A stretch of 64,000 nt of DNA from Noviluteimonas gilva (GTDB taxonomy: Bacteria; Pseudomonadota; Gammaproteobacteria; Xanthomonadales; Xanthomonadaceae), in contig NZ_WOXT01000004.1 in assembly GCF_009740395.1 (NCBI RefSeq), forward strand, positions 1 through 64,000. The letters run 5' to 3'. Each line of letters opens with the position of its first letter. Position 1 is the first letter of the stretch. The translations under genes and the position numbers were made by a program. Shown piece after piece: positions 54,834 to 64,000 of the stretch. Below the pieces are notes generated by a model. It saw only the letters and a list, made by a program, of their open reading frames with translations. It was not told the origin of the DNA and did not search any database.

Positions 54834-56942
54834 TTACTCGGCCGTGACGCCCTCGCCTTCTTCGACGGCCTTCATCGACAGGCGGATGCGGCCCTGCTTG
54901 TCGACTTCGAGGACCTTGACCTTCACCACGTCGCCTTCCTTGAGCTTGTCGCTGACCTTCTCGACGCGCTCGTTGGAGATCTGCGACACGTGGACCAGGC
55001 CGTCCTTGCCCGGGAGGATGGTCACGAACGCACCGAAGTCCATCAGCTTGACGACCTTGCCTTCGTAGATGCGGCCCGGCTCGACGTCGGACGTGATCTG
55101 CTCGATGCGCGCCTTCGCGGCCTGGGCGGCGGCGGCGTTGACCGACGCGATGACGATCGTGCCGTCGTCCTGGATGTCGATCTGCGTGCCGGTTTCCTTC
55201 GTGATCGCCTGGATCGTCGAACCGCCCTTGCCGATGACTTCGCGGATCTTGTCCGGATGGATCTTCATCGTGAGCAGGCGCGGCGCGAACTCGGACAGCT
55301 CGCCACGCGGCGTGGTGATGGCGTTGGCCATCTCGCCGAGGATGTGGAGACGACCGGCCTTCGCCTGTGCCAGCGCGACCTTCATGATCTCTTCGGTGAT
55401 GCCCTGGATCTTGATGTCCATCTGCAGCGCCGAGATGCCGTTCTGCGTACCGGCCACCTTGAAGTCCATGTCGCCGAGGTGGTCTTCGTCACCGAGGATG
55501 TCGGACAGCACGACGTACTGCTCGCCTTCCTTCACCAGGCCCATCGCGATACCCGCGACCGGCGCCTTCACCGGCACGCCGGCGTCCATCAGCGCAAGCG
55601 AGGAACCGCAGACCGAGGCCATCGACGAGGAGCCGTTGGATTCGGTGATTTCCGACACGATGCGGATCGTGTACGGGAACTCTTCCATCGACGGCATCAC
55701 GGCGAGCACGCCGCGCTTGGCGAGGCGGCCGTGGCCGATTTCGCGACGCTTCGGGCCCATCATGCGACCGGCTTCACCGACCGAGTAAGGCGGGAAGTTG
55801 TAGTGGAACAGGAAGTGTTCCTTGTACTCGCCACCGACGGCGTCGATGATCTGGCCGTCGCGCGCGGTGCCGAGCGTGGCGACCACGATCGCCTGCGTTT
55901 CGCCACGCGTGAACAGCGAGGAGCCGTGCGTGCGCGGCAGGATGCCGACCTGCGAGTTGATCGGGCGGACGGTGTCGAGCGCGCGGCCGTCGATGCGGAC
56001 CTTCGTCGACAGCACCGAGTTGCGCATGGTGTTGTATTCGAGTTCGCCGAATTCCTTGCCGAAATCGGCCGGCAGCCAGCCTTCGGCTTCCGCGCGACCC
56101 GTCAGCGACGTCCACGTGTCCTTCTTGATCAGGGAGATCGCGTCTTTGCGCTCGCCCTTGTGACGGATCTGGTAGGCCTGCGAGAGCTGCGTGCCGCACG
56201 CTTCCTGGATCGCGGAGATCAGCGCGGCGTTCTTGGCCGGCGCGGTCCACGTCGAGGGCTTGGTGCCGGCTTCGACGGTCAGCTCGTTGATCGCGTTGAT
56301 GACCTTCTGCATTTCGCGATGGCCGAACATCACCGCGCCGAGCATCACGTCTTCGGACAGTTCCTTGGCTTCGGACTCCACCATCAGCACGGCGTTGGAC
56401 GTGCCGGCGACGACGAGTTCGAGTTCCGAATCAACGAGTTCGCTCGTCGAGGGATTGAGGATGTACTGGCCGTTCTTGTAACCGACCTTGGCGGCGCCGA
56501 TCGGGCCCTGGAACGGCGTGCCGCCCAGCGCGAGCGCGGCCGAGGCGCCGATGAGCGCCGGGATGTCGCCGTCGACTTCCGGATTCAGCGACATCACCGT
56601 CGCGATGATCTGGACTTCGTTCTTGTATTCCTCGGGGAACAGAGGACGGATCGGGCGGTCGATCAGGCGCGAGATCAGCGTTTCCTTTTCGGTCTGGCGA
56701 CCTTCGCGCTTGAAGAAGCCACCGGGGATGCGGCCGCCGGCGTAGAACTTTTCCTGGTAGTCGACGGTGAGCGGGAAGAAGTCCTGCCCCTCGCGCGCCG
56801 ACTTGGCGGCGACGGCGGTGACCAGCAGTACGGTGCCATCGATCTTGACGACGACGGCGCCGGAGGCCTGGCGCGCGATCTCGCCGGTTTCGAGGGTGAC
56901 CTCGTGCTTGCCGTACTGGAAGGTCTTGGTGATTTTCGCCAC
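54834..56942 (-). CDS. pnp: Polyribonucleotide nucleotidyltransferase (PNPase)
   Basis: Phosphorolytic 3'-5' exoribonuclease of the RNA degradosome, 702 residues. Two RNase PH domains (about 5-230 and 315-540; [50 protein letters not shown]), a KH domain (about 555-615; [19 protein letters not shown]) and an S1 domain (about 622-690; [18 protein letters not shown]). I choose the GTG at 56942, giving (M)[10 protein letters not shown]; the open frame continues upstream to 57032 but runs through the rpsO terminator. It is last in the rimP-to-pnp cluster. Confidence 0.96.
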   Translation of the reverse strand: MAKITKTFQYGKHEVTLETGEIARQASGAVVVKIDGTVLLVTAVAAKSAREGQDFFPLTVDYQEKFYAGGRIPGGFFKREGRQTEKETLISRLIDRPIRPLFPEEYKNEVQIIATVMSLNPEVDGDIPALIGASAALALGGTPFQGPIGAAKVGYKNGQYILNPSTSELVDSELELVVAGTSNAVLMVESEAKELSEDVMLGAVMFGHREMQKVINAINELTVEAGTKPSTWTAPAKNAALISAIQEACGTQLSQAYQIRHKGERKDAISLIKKDTWTSLTGRAEAEGWLPADFGKEFGELEYNTMRNSVLSTKVRIDGRALDTVRPINSQVGILPRTHGSSLFTRGETQAIVVATLGTARDGQIIDAVGGEYKEHFLFHYNFPPYSVGEAGRMMGPKRREIGHGRLAKRGVLAVMPSMEEFPYTIRIVSEITESNGSSSMASVCGSSLALMDAGVPVKAPVAGIAMGLVKEGEQYVVLSDILGDEDHLGDMDFKVAGTQNGISALQMDIKIQGITEEIMKVALAQAKAGRLHILGEMANAITTPRGELSEFAPRLLTMKIHPDKIREVIGKGGSTIQAITKETGTQIDIQDDGTIVIASVNAAAAQAAKARIEQITSDVEPGRIYEGKVVKLMDFGAFVTILPGKDGLVHVSQISNERVEKVSDKLKEGDVVKVKVLEVDKQGRIRLSMKAVEEGEGVTAE

Positions 56943-57021
56943 GGGTGTATTCCTTGGATGCAGTGCTTTCGGATGGACCTCAACCGACCCTTGCCGGTTG
57001 CGGCTGGCGCCATTGGCGGCG

Positions 57022-57060
57022 CCCAAAAACAAAACCGCGGCGCATCGCTGCGCCGCGGTT
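57022..57060 (-). terminator. Intrinsic terminator between rpsO and pnp
   Basis: On the minus strand: stem AACCGCGGCGCA / TGCGCCGCGGTT with a 4-base loop, then TTTTGTTTTT. It lies 11 bases after the rpsO stop and would limit read-through into pnp; in E. coli this gap holds the RNase III processing hairpin. Confidence 0.85.
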
Positions 57061-57070
57061 CGGGTATCGC

Positions 57071-57331
57071 TTATCGGCGCAGGCCGAGCTTCTCGATCAA
57101 GCTCTTGTAGCGCTCGTTGTCCTTGCGCTTCAGGTAATCGAGGAGGCTGCGACGACGATTGACCATCATCAGGAGGCCACGACGGCTGTGGTGGTCCTGC
57201 TTGTGGGTCTTGAAGTGGCCCGTGAGCTGCTCGATGCGGGCCGTGAGCAGGGCGACCTGGACTTCCGGCGAACCGGTGTCGTTGTCGCCGCGCTTGTGTT
57301 CGCTGATGACTTTCGCGGAATCGATGGACAT
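57071..57331 (-). CDS. rpsO: 30S ribosomal protein S15
   Basis: Primary 16S rRNA-binding protein of 86 residues. [60 protein letters not shown] is the conserved core, including the [11 protein letters not shown] RNA-binding loop. Start ATG with AGGAG 10-12 bases upstream. Confidence 0.98.
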   Translation of the reverse strand: MSIDSAKVISEHKRGDNDTGSPEVQVALLTARIEQLTGHFKTHKQDHHSRRGLLMMVNRRRSLLDYLKRKDNERYKSLIEKLGLRR

Positions 57332-57475
57332 TGCTTGCTAACTCCTGGATGCGAGGCTTGCAGGAACGCCCGGAATGTCGCGACCGGTGCGCACCGCGTG
57401 CCCGCCTGTTGAGGGGACGATGAGGGTGTTGCGGGTGGAACGAATAGCCGCGGGATTGTAAGCCTCGCGACCCTT

Positions 57476-58462
57476 TCAGGACAAGGGTTTAGACACGATC
57501 GCCGGGGGTTGGCCGAGTGCTGCGGCCCACGTGAACAGGCGCTGCGGACGCAGCCGCCCTTCCCCGTCGACTTCGCCAAGGCCCAGCGCACGGCCGCCTT
57601 CGTCGTACAGGGCGACGCTGCCGGGCGTGGAGCGCAAGCCGGCCACCGTCTGCCCCTGCGCAAGGCGCTGGGCCTGCGCCTGGCTCACGCGCAATTCGGG
57701 CCATGAGGCCATGCCGGTTTCGATCGGCAGCAGGCAGGCATCGAGCATGCGTTCGCCGCGTTCGGCCAGTTCCTGCAGGGCTTCGAGCGTCCACATGCGC
57801 GGGTCGCGGAAGGGATCGACCCACAGCCGCCGCAGCTGCGCGACATGCGCGCCGCAGCCGAGCGCTTCGCCCAGGTCGCGCACGAGGCTGCGCACGTAGG
57901 TGCCCGAGCCGCATTCGACGTGGAGTCGAAGCAGCGGCATCTGGCCGTGCAGCAGGTCGGCGGAGGAGATGAGGTCGAAGGCGTGGACATCGACCGGGCG
58001 CGGCTCGACTTCCACGATTTCGCCGCGACGCGCGCGTGCATACAGCGGCTCGCCGCCGCGCTTGAGCGCCGAATAGATGGGTGGGCGCTGCATGACCTGC
58101 AGCCCGGTGAGCGTGCGAAGCGCCGCGTCGATGGCGCCGATGGTGAGGTGCGGCACCGGCCGTTCGCGCAATGGCTGGCCTTCGGCGTCGTCGGTGTCGG
58201 TGGTGATGCCCAGGTGCGCGACGGTTTCATACGCCTTGCGCGCGCCGAGCAGGCCGCCGGCGATCTTGGTCGCTTCCCCGAAACACACCGGCAGCAGGCC
58301 GGTCGCGAGCGGATCGAGGCTGCCGGTGTGGCCGGCCTTGTCCGCGCGGAACAGGTGCCGGACACGCTGCAGGGCCTGGTTGGAACTCAGGCCCTGCGGT
58401 TTGTCGAGCAAAAGGATTCCGTCGAGCTTGCGAAAGGTTCGCTTCGGCCCCGGCTGCTTCAA
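57476..58462 (-). CDS. truB: tRNA pseudouridine(55) synthase
   Basis: Makes pseudouridine 55 in the T-loop of tRNAs; 328 residues. [26 protein letters not shown], then the catalytic Asp segment [46 protein letters not shown], and [21 protein letters not shown]; a C-terminal PUA-like part ends the protein. The start is uncertain: the best choice is the TTG at 58462, 5 bases after the rbfA stop, which gives a 13-residue lead before [10 protein letters not shown]. No ATG lies between it and the conserved core. Confidence 0.93.
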   Translation of the reverse strand: MKQPGPKRTFRKLDGILLLDKPQGLSSNQALQRVRHLFRADKAGHTGSLDPLATGLLPVCFGEATKIAGGLLGARKAYETVAHLGITTDTDDAEGQPLRERPVPHLTIGAIDAALRTLTGLQVMQRPPIYSALKRGGEPLYARARRGEIVEVEPRPVDVHAFDLISSADLLHGQMPLLRLHVECGSGTYVRSLVRDLGEALGCGAHVAQLRRLWVDPFRDPRMWTLEALQELAERGERMLDACLLPIETGMASWPELRVSQAQAQRLAQGQTVAGLRSTPGSVALYDEGGRALGLGEVDGEGRLRPQRLFTWAAALGQPPAIVSKPLS

Positions 58463-58467
58463 GCGGC

Positions 58468-58836
58468 TCAGGCCTCGTCGCCCTGGGTCGGAGTCGGGGC
58501 GTCGCGCAGGAGCTGATCGATGCGCTCGCCCTTGTCGACCGAATCGTCGTAATGGAAATGCAGCTCGGGCACGTGGCGCAGTTTCATCGCGCGTGCGAGT
58601 TGGTAGCGGATTTCCGGCGCGAGCGCCTTCAGCGCCTTCACCGTTTCCTTCGCCTTCTCCGGCTGCAGGACGGTGACGAACACCTTGGCGTGCGCCATGT
58701 CGCGCGTGACTTCGACGTCGGAAACGCTGGTCGACGCCAGGCCGTGCTCGCGCACGGCGTGGTGGACCAGCGTGCCCAGCTCGCGGCGGAGCTGGGCGGC
58801 GACGCGGTCGGTGCGATGGAAGCTTTTCTGCGCCAT
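58468..58836 (-). CDS. rbfA: 30S ribosome-binding factor A
   Basis: Small KH-type maturation factor for the 5' end of 16S rRNA and cold adaptation, 122 residues. [45 protein letters not shown] and [27 protein letters not shown] are the family motifs. It lies 18 bases after infB and 5 bases before truB. Confidence 0.97.
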   Translation of the reverse strand: MAQKSFHRTDRVAAQLRRELGTLVHHAVREHGLASTSVSDVEVTRDMAHAKVFVTVLQPEKAKETVKALKALAPEIRYQLARAMKLRHVPELHFHYDDSVDKGERIDQLLRDAPTPTQGDEA

Positions 58837-58854
58837 GCGGGCTGCGCGTACGCC

Positions 58855-61485
58855 TTACAGCGTGCGCTGCACCTCGATGCGCTCGAAGCATTCGATCTGG
58901 TCGCCCGGCTTGACGTCGTTGTACGCCTTGACGCCGATGCCGCACTCGGTGCCGTTGCGCACTTCGTCGACGTTTTCCTTGAAGCGGCGCAGCGATTCGA
59001 GCTCGCCTTCGAAGACCACGGTGTTGTCGCGCAACACGCGGATCGGCTTGGTGCGCTTGACCACGCCTTCGATGACCATGCAGCCGGCGACCGCACCGAA
59101 CTTCGAGCTGCGGAACACGTCGCGGACTTCGGCGATGCCGATGATCTCTTCGCGGATCTCCTTGCCGAGCACGCCCGAGGCGATCTGCTTCACCTGGTCG
59201 ATGACGTCGTAGATGATCGAGAAGTAACGCAGGTCGACGCCGTTGGATTCGATCACGCGGCGGGCCGAGGCATCGGCGCGCACGTTGAAGCCGATGATCG
59301 TCGCCTTCGAGGTCGCCGCCAGCGTGGCGTCGGACTCGGTGATGCCGCCCACGCCGCCGCCGATCACGTTGATGCGGATCTGCGCGTTCGACAAACCGGT
59401 GAGCGCTTCGCGCAAGGCCTGCACCGAACCCTGCACGTCGGCCTTGACCAACAGGTTGAGCGACTGCTGCGCAGCGCCCTCGCCCATCTGCGCCATGATG
59501 TCTTCCATGCGGTTGCCCGCCTGGCTGACGAGGCGCGATTCGCGACGCTTGGCATCGCGCTGCTGCGCGACGTCCTTCGCCAGACGCTCGTCTTCGACCA
59601 CGGTGAAGTCGTCGCCGGCATCGGGCACGCCCGACAGGCCGAGCACCTGCACCGGGATCGACGGCGCCGCTTCCGGCACCTGCTTGCCCGTTTCGTCGAA
59701 CAGCGCGCGCACGCGGCCGTACTGGATGCCGCACACCAGGTAATCGCCCTTGCGGAGCGTGCCCTGCTGCACGAGCACCGTCGCGACCGGGCCACGGCCC
59801 TTGTCGAGCGAGGACTCGATCACGGTGCCGCTGGCGCGGCCTTCGTAAACGGCCTTGAGTTCGAGAACTTCGGCCTGCAGCGAAATCGCATCGAGCAGGT
59901 TGTCGACGCCCTGGCCGGTCTTGGCGGAGAGCTCGACCATCTGCGTGTCGCCACCGAATTCTTCGGCGACGATGCCCTGCGCGAGCAGGTCGTTCTTGAT
60001 GCGCAGCGGATCGGCGCCCGGCTTGTCGACCTTGTTCACCGCGACGATCAGCGGAACGCCCGCGGCCTTCGCGTGCTGCACCGCTTCGATCGTCTGCGGC
60101 ATGACGCCGTCGTCGGCCGCGACCACGAGCACCACGATGTCGGTGATCTTTGCGCCGCGCGCACGCATCTGCGTGAACGCTGCGTGGCCCGGCGTGTCGA
60201 GGAAGCTGATCGTGCCGCGGTTGGTTTCGACGTGGTACGCGCCGATGTGCTGCGTGATGCCGCCGGCTTCGCCCGCGGCCACCTTGGTGCGACGGATGTA
60301 GTCGAGCAGCGAGGTCTTGCCGTGGTCGACGTGACCCATGATCGTGACGACCGGCGGGCGCGATTCCTTCTGGCCCAGCTGGTCTTCGGTGTGCGCGAGC
60401 AACACGTCTTCCACGTCGCCTGCATCGGCGTGCACGGCCTTGTGGCCGAGTTCCTCGGTGACGAGCACCGCGGTGTCGTGGTCGATGGACTGCGTGATCG
60501 TCGCCATGACGCCCATCTTGAACAGCTGCTTCACCACCTCGCCGCCCTTGAGCGCGAGCTTCTGGGCGAGGTCGCCCACGGTGATGGCGTCGCCGATGGT
60601 GATCTCGCGGACGATCGGCGCGGTCGGACGGGTGAAGCCCGTGCCGGTGCGCGACTGGTCGAGCGAGCGGCGCTGTTTCGGACGGCCGCGCGAAGCACCG
60701 CGACGCGCACGTTCCTGCGCGCTCAGGTGCAACTGGCCGGCGAAACGCGCGGCGTTGTCGTCGTCTTCGATCGACGTGACCATCGCGTGCGAGCCGCGGT
60801 TGGGGGCGGCATTGCCCTTGCCCTTGTGTGCGGCGGCCTTGTCGTCGACGCGCGGCGCCGGCGGCTTCGGGTGGCCATGGTGGCCGGCCTTCGGCTTGGC
60901 GGCTTCCTCGATGACGACGGCTTCGGCTGCGGCGGCGGCCGCCGCTGCGGCGGCCTGGCGTTCGCGCTCGGCGGCTTCTTCTTCGAGGCGCTTGCGCTCG
61001 TCGATGTCGGCCTTGCGCTTGGCGTCGGTCTCGGCCAGGCGCTGCTGCTCGCTGAGGTTGCGCTGCCGCGATTCCTCGAGCTTGCGCAGGATCTCGGCGC
61101 GCTCGGGATCGGCCTGCGCAATGGCGGCCTGTGCGGCAGGCGAACTATCGACCTGCGAGGCGCCGTCGGCGGGCTTGGTGTACGTGCGCTTCTGGCGAAC
61201 CTCGACGGCCACGGTGCTCTTGGTGCGGCCGGAGGCGACCGTCACTTCCTGCACCTTGCGGCGGTTGAGCGTGATCTTCTTCGACGCGTCGCCTTCCTCG
61301 GCCGGGGTTTCGCCCTTGCCGTGCGTGCGCCGGAGGAAACCGAGGAGCTTCATCTTCTCGGTGCTGGTCACGACCTGGTCGGGACCGTTGAAGCTCATGC
61401 CCGCCTCGGACAGCTGCTCCAGCAGTTTCTCGACCGGTGTGTTCACCAGTTCGGCCAACTTGCGGATGGTGGTTTGCTGCGACAT
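58855..61485 (-). CDS. infB: Translation initiation factor IF-2
   Basis: GTPase of 876 residues that brings initiator tRNA to the 30S subunit. The N-terminal IF2_N module ([22 protein letters not shown]) is followed by a long charged Ala/Glu/Arg-rich region (about 60-270, coiled coil [20 protein letters not shown]). The GTPase domain begins about residue 375 with [16 protein letters not shown] (G1), DTPGHAAF (G3) and [10 protein letters not shown] (G4). Domains II-IV follow. A segment near residues 205-245 ([13 protein letters not shown]) is His/Lys/Pro-rich. It lies 87 bases downstream of nusA with a hairpin in between. Confidence 0.97.
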   Translation of the reverse strand: MSQQTTIRKLAELVNTPVEKLLEQLSEAGMSFNGPDQVVTSTEKMKLLGFLRRTHGKGETPAEEGDASKKITLNRRKVQEVTVASGRTKSTVAVEVRQKRTYTKPADGASQVDSSPAAQAAIAQADPERAEILRKLEESRQRNLSEQQRLAETDAKRKADIDERKRLEEEAAERERQAAAAAAAAAAEAVVIEEAAKPKAGHHGHPKPPAPRVDDKAAAHKGKGNAAPNRGSHAMVTSIEDDDNAARFAGQLHLSAQERARRGASRGRPKQRRSLDQSRTGTGFTRPTAPIVREITIGDAITVGDLAQKLALKGGEVVKQLFKMGVMATITQSIDHDTAVLVTEELGHKAVHADAGDVEDVLLAHTEDQLGQKESRPPVVTIMGHVDHGKTSLLDYIRRTKVAAGEAGGITQHIGAYHVETNRGTISFLDTPGHAAFTQMRARGAKITDIVVLVVAADDGVMPQTIEAVQHAKAAGVPLIVAVNKVDKPGADPLRIKNDLLAQGIVAEEFGGDTQMVELSAKTGQGVDNLLDAISLQAEVLELKAVYEGRASGTVIESSLDKGRGPVATVLVQQGTLRKGDYLVCGIQYGRVRALFDETGKQVPEAAPSIPVQVLGLSGVPDAGDDFTVVEDERLAKDVAQQRDAKRRESRLVSQAGNRMEDIMAQMGEGAAQQSLNLLVKADVQGSVQALREALTGLSNAQIRINVIGGGVGGITESDATLAATSKATIIGFNVRADASARRVIESNGVDLRYFSIIYDVIDQVKQIASGVLGKEIREEIIGIAEVRDVFRSSKFGAVAGCMVIEGVVKRTKPIRVLRDNTVVFEGELESLRRFKENVDEVRNGTECGIGVKAYNDVKPGDQIECFERIEVQRTL

Positions 61486-61501
61486 TCGGTGTCCGTTGGT
61501 G

Positions 61502-61524
61502 GCCCGGGGGATACAGCCCCGGGC
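61502..61524. other. Hairpin in the nusA-infB gap
   Basis: GCCCGGGG / CCCCGGGC stem with a 7-base loop, 16 bases upstream of the infB start codon on the minus strand. There is no T-run, so it is not a terminator; it may affect infB mRNA stability or translation. Confidence 0.5.
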
Positions 61525-61572
61525 TGGAAAGGGGGCGATTCTAGCGCGTGGGCCCGACAGGGCCCGGCGCCG

Positions 61573-63060
61573 TCATTCAAACCAGTGCTTGCGCGCTTCC
61601 ATGATCAGGGCGGCCGCGCGCTCGGCGTCCATGTCTTCGATGTCGGTGATCTCGTCGACCGCCATGTCGGCCAGGTCGTCGCGCGTGCGGATGCCGCGCG
61701 AAGCCAGCACGTAGGCCGTCGCTTCGTCCATGCCCGCCAGCGAGAGCAGGTCCTGCGCCGGCTGGTGTTCGTCAAGTTCCTCTTCGACGGCGAGCGCTTC
61801 GTTGAGCAGCGCGTCGCGGGCACGGGCGCGGAGCTCTTCGACGATGTCTTCGTCGAAGCCTTCGACCGCCAGCAATTCGCCGACCGGCACGTACGCGATT
61901 TCCTCGACGGTGGTGAAGCCTTCGGACACGAGGATGCCGGCGATTTCTTCGTCGACCTCGAGCTTCTCCATGAACAACTGGCGCGCGTTGGTCTGCTCGG
62001 CTTCGCTCTTGGCCTGCACCTGGTCGGCCGTCATCACGTTGAGCTGCCAGCCCGTCAGGCGGCTGGCGAGGCGCACGTTCTGGCCGCCCTTGCCGATCGC
62101 CTGCGCGAGGCGGTCTTCGGCCACCGCCAGGTCCATCGAATGCTTTTCTTCATCGACGATGATCGACTGCACTTCGGCCGGCGCCATCGCGTTGATCACG
62201 AACTGCGCGCTGTTGTCGCTCCACAGGATGATGTCCACGCGCTCGCCGTTGAGCTCGTTGGACACGGCCTGCACGCGCGAACCGCGCATGCCGATGCACG
62301 CGCCGATCGGATCGGTGCGGTGGTCGTGCGCGAGCACGGCGATCTTGGCGCGGTCGCCCGGGTCGCGGGCGCATGCCTTGATTTCGACCAGGCCCTGGCC
62401 GACTTCCGGCACTTCGAGCTTGAACAGCTCGATCATGAATTCCGGCGCGGCGCGGCTGATGAACAGCTGCGGGCCGCGGGGCTCGCTACGCACGTCGTAG
62501 AGGTAGCCGCGGACGCGGTCGCCGGCGCGGAGCACGTCGCGCGGGATGCCCTTGTCCTTCGGGATGAAGGCTTCGGCGTTGCCGCCGAGGTCGACGAAGA
62601 TGTTGCCGCGCTCGGCGCGCTTGACGATGCCGGTGACCAGCTCGCCGACGCGATCCTTCCACGCATCCACGACCTGCGCGCGCTCGGCTTCGCGCACGCG
62701 CTGCACGATCACCTGCTTGGCGGCCTGCGCGGCGATGCGGCCGAAGTCCGGGTTTTCGATCTGCTCTTCGATGTAGTCGCCGACTTCGGCGCCTTCGCTT
62801 TCGTCGACCGCATCCATCAGGCGAACCTGGCGATCGGGCGATTCCATGACGACGTCGTCCGCGACCACTTCCCAGCGACGATAGGTTTCGTAGTTGCCGT
62901 CCTTCGGGTCGATCTGCACGCGCACGAGCACGTCCTGGTCGTGGTAGCGCTTCTTCGCGGCGGACGCGAGCGCAGCCTCGATGGCCTCGAAGATCACCGA
63001 TTCCGGCACGCCCTTTTCGTTGGCGACGGCGTCGACGACAAGCAGGAGTTCTTTCGACAT
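61573..63060 (-). CDS. nusA: Transcription elongation/termination factor NusA
   Basis: RNA polymerase-binding factor of 495 residues. N-terminal domain (about 1-135; MSKELLLVVDAVANEKGVPESVIFEAIEAAL), S1 domain (about 136-200; GELVTGIVKRAERGNIFVDLGGN), two KH domains (about 210-345; DPIGACIGMRGSRVQAVSNELNGERVDIILW, AIGKGGQNVRLASRLTGWQLNV), and C-terminal acidic repeats (about 365-425 and 440-495, each with a helix-hairpin-helix such as LLSLAGMDEATAYVLASRGIRTRDDLADM), as in the gammaproteobacterial type. It lies between rimP and infB. Confidence 0.97.
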   Translation of the reverse strand: MSKELLLVVDAVANEKGVPESVIFEAIEAALASAAKKRYHDQDVLVRVQIDPKDGNYETYRRWEVVADDVVMESPDRQVRLMDAVDESEGAEVGDYIEEQIENPDFGRIAAQAAKQVIVQRVREAERAQVVDAWKDRVGELVTGIVKRAERGNIFVDLGGNAEAFIPKDKGIPRDVLRAGDRVRGYLYDVRSEPRGPQLFISRAAPEFMIELFKLEVPEVGQGLVEIKACARDPGDRAKIAVLAHDHRTDPIGACIGMRGSRVQAVSNELNGERVDIILWSDNSAQFVINAMAPAEVQSIIVDEEKHSMDLAVAEDRLAQAIGKGGQNVRLASRLTGWQLNVMTADQVQAKSEAEQTNARQLFMEKLEVDEEIAGILVSEGFTTVEEIAYVPVGELLAVEGFDEDIVEELRARARDALLNEALAVEEELDEHQPAQDLLSLAGMDEATAYVLASRGIRTRDDLADMAVDEITDIEDMDAERAAALIMEARKHWFE

Positions 63061-63113
63061 GGTTGTTGTGTCTCTACGTCAAAGTTGAATGTGGTTCGCG
63101 CCTGCGGCGCGCG

Positions 63114-63656
63114 TTACTTCTTGTTCCCTTGTTTCTTGTTCGCGGGGCTCTTGCCGGGTTTCTTCGGCGCCATGCCCAGCGCTTCCCAATCGGGCACGAG
63201 CTTGGCCTTGTCGATGTTGTCGAACGCCACTTCGAACGGGTTGCCATCCACGTCGAAGACGATCGAATCGCCTTCGACCCTGTCGATGCGGCCCTGCAGG
63301 CGGCGGCGACCGTCCTGCGGCAGCTTCAGCCCGACCTTCGCCGACTGCCCGGCGAAGCGCGCGAAATGCGACGGCGCGAACAACGGGCGGTCGATGCCCG
63401 GCGACGACACCTCGAGGGTGTAGTTGCCGCTGATCGGGTCCTCGACATCGAGCTGCGCGGACACCTCGCGGCTCACCGATTCGCAGTCCTCGATGCCGAC
63501 ATTGCGTTCGGCCGATTCGGCCTGCGGCACGTCGATGTAAAGGCGCAACACCGCCCCGCCCGGCGAGGGCAGGTATTCGGCGCCCAGCAACTCCAGGCCC
63601 AACGACGCAACGGTCGGGGCGAGCAGCGCCGAGATTTCGTTCGCCTTGTCGGTCAT
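63114..63656 (-). CDS. rimP: Ribosome maturation factor RimP
   Basis: Needed for 30S subunit maturation; 180 residues. Visible motifs are [66 protein letters not shown] and [18 protein letters not shown], the family core. The tail after residue about 155 is Lys/Pro-rich ([16 protein letters not shown]). The start is the ATG at 63656 (MTDKANEIS); an in-frame ATG at 63668 would add four residues. First gene of the rimP-nusA-infB-rbfA-truB-rpsO-pnp cluster. Confidence 0.96.
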   Translation of the reverse strand: MTDKANEISALLAPTVASLGLELLGAEYLPSPGGAVLRLYIDVPQAESAERNVGIEDCESVSREVSAQLDVEDPISGNYTLEVSSPGIDRPLFAPSHFARFAGQSAKVGLKLPQDGRRRLQGRIDRVEGDSIVFDVDGNPFEVAFDNIDKAKLVPDWEALGMAPKKPGKSPANKKQGNKK

Positions 63657-63707
63657 AAGTGCGGCCATCCTCGCGGCAATCCAATTGCCCTGGGTCCGGC
63701 CGGGGCC

Positions 63708-63740
63708 GGAAAACAACAAGGGGCCCGTCGGGCCCCTTGT
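63708..63740 (-). terminator. Hairpin with T-tract upstream of rimP (minus strand)
   Basis: Stem ACAAGGGGCCC / GGGCCCCTTGT with a 3-base loop at 63716-63740; on the minus strand it is followed by TGTTGTTTTCC. It would stop transcripts before they enter rimP, so either rimP has a promoter within about 50 bases or this is an attenuator. Confidence 0.75.
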
Positions 63741-63835
63741 CAGCAGCGGGAACATGCATGAGATGCAAGCCCTACTGGATGTCGGCGCGGCGCACCCGCG
63801 ATGCGGGGCAGCCAGCGAGCCCGGCGGTCTCCCTG

Positions 63836-63860
63836 AAAGAAAAAAGGCTCCGAGGAGCCC
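63836..63860 (-). terminator. Second intrinsic terminator (minus strand)
   Basis: GGCTCC / GGAGCC stem at 63846-63859 with a 2-base loop, followed on the minus strand by TTTTTTCTTTC. It ends a transcript from beyond the right edge or from a small RNA in 63860-64000. Confidence 0.75.
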
Positions 63861-64000
63861 TTGATCGCCAGCGGAGACGCTGGTTGCGGAAGACGAGGTC
63901 TACCGCCTGGAACGCCGCACAGTGTAGGCCCGAACGCCGGGGGTGGCAAGCGCAAGCGGCCGTACCGCCGGGGGCGGCGGCCGTACCGGTTCAGCCGGAG

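Larger units (their letters stand above)
63657..64000. other. Gene-free 344-base region upstream of rimP
   Basis: No credible gene and no tRNA seen (E. coli has metY here; the T-loop consensus GGTTCGAATCC is absent). It contains two minus-strand terminator-like hairpins (63708-63740 and 63836-63859), and GC-rich sequence with a GCCGTACCG direct repeat at 63959-63967 and 63979-63987. Confidence 0.7.

Noticed and set aside
63740-63955. tRNA or small protein upstream of rimP (metY position in E. coli)
   Set aside because: No T-loop consensus, no cloverleaf, and the 71-codon frame passes through a terminator hairpin.

Overview
The window is high-GC chromosomal DNA of a gammaproteobacterium, most likely a Xanthomonadaceae/Lysobacteraceae member such as a Lysobacter-like species. 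The signs are a large 180-kDa-type NAD-glutamate dehydrogenase, an ArsR-methyltransferase regulator (SamR type) joined to a methionine synthase split into two genes, a YtrA/GntR-ABC operon whose promoter carries GGTG-N16-CACC, and heptanucleotide GGGAATA repeats. No rRNA, tRNA, IS element, prophage or CRISPR array was recognised. The family assignments come from reading the translated sequences; no database search was run.

Layout. 1-8.2 kb, minus strand: heptamer repeat, 5'-nucleotidase, NAD kinase, NAD-glutamate dehydrogenase, acyl-CoA dehydrogenase. 8.3-13.0 kb, plus: samR and the two metH genes, overlapping end to end. 13.0-15.7 kb, minus: an accessory pair, a secreted pertussis-toxin-S1-like protein and a SLOG-plus-transmembrane (SLATT-like) protein. 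15.8-20.6 kb, minus: DUF2058 protein, SlyX, UDP-glucose dehydrogenase, two FKBP-type prolyl isomerases, a secreted glutathione peroxidase. 20.7-23.6 kb, plus: small exported protein, YtrA-type GntR repressor and ABC transporter, with operator and terminator. 23.6-29.1 kb: fumC (minus), then purB, a VOC protein, a ribosomal oxygenase and a GNAT protein (plus). 29.2-34.8 kb: sucA-sucB-lpd. 34.9-37.8 kb: methyltransferase, LOG protein, YhdH-like reductase, PilH-like response regulator. 37.8-38.6 kb: a gene-free mosaic of interspersed repeats. 38.6-41.9 kb: an mrfA-mrfB-like repair pair. 42.0-48.9 kb: surface protein, membrane protein, dinB, and an operon like E. coli ybhP-clsB-ybhN. 48.9-52.9 kb: hybrid sensor kinase. 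52.9-53.3 kb: another copy of the interspersed repeat. 53.3-54.7 kb: AraC-VOC pair and a MepB-like gene. 54.8-63.7 kb, minus: the conserved translation/RNA cluster rimP-nusA-infB-rbfA-truB-rpsO-pnp.

Most of the window is housekeeping: the TCA cycle (fumC, sucAB-lpd), methionine and purine synthesis, and ribosome maturation. The parts worth attention are (1) the toxin-fold protein with substituted catalytic residues next to a SLOG/SLATT-type membrane protein at 13.0-15.7 kb; (2) three diverged copies of a ~190-bp non-coding element whose central hairpin arms differ in sequence but stay complementary; and (3) palindromic repeats sitting in frame inside at least three protein genes.
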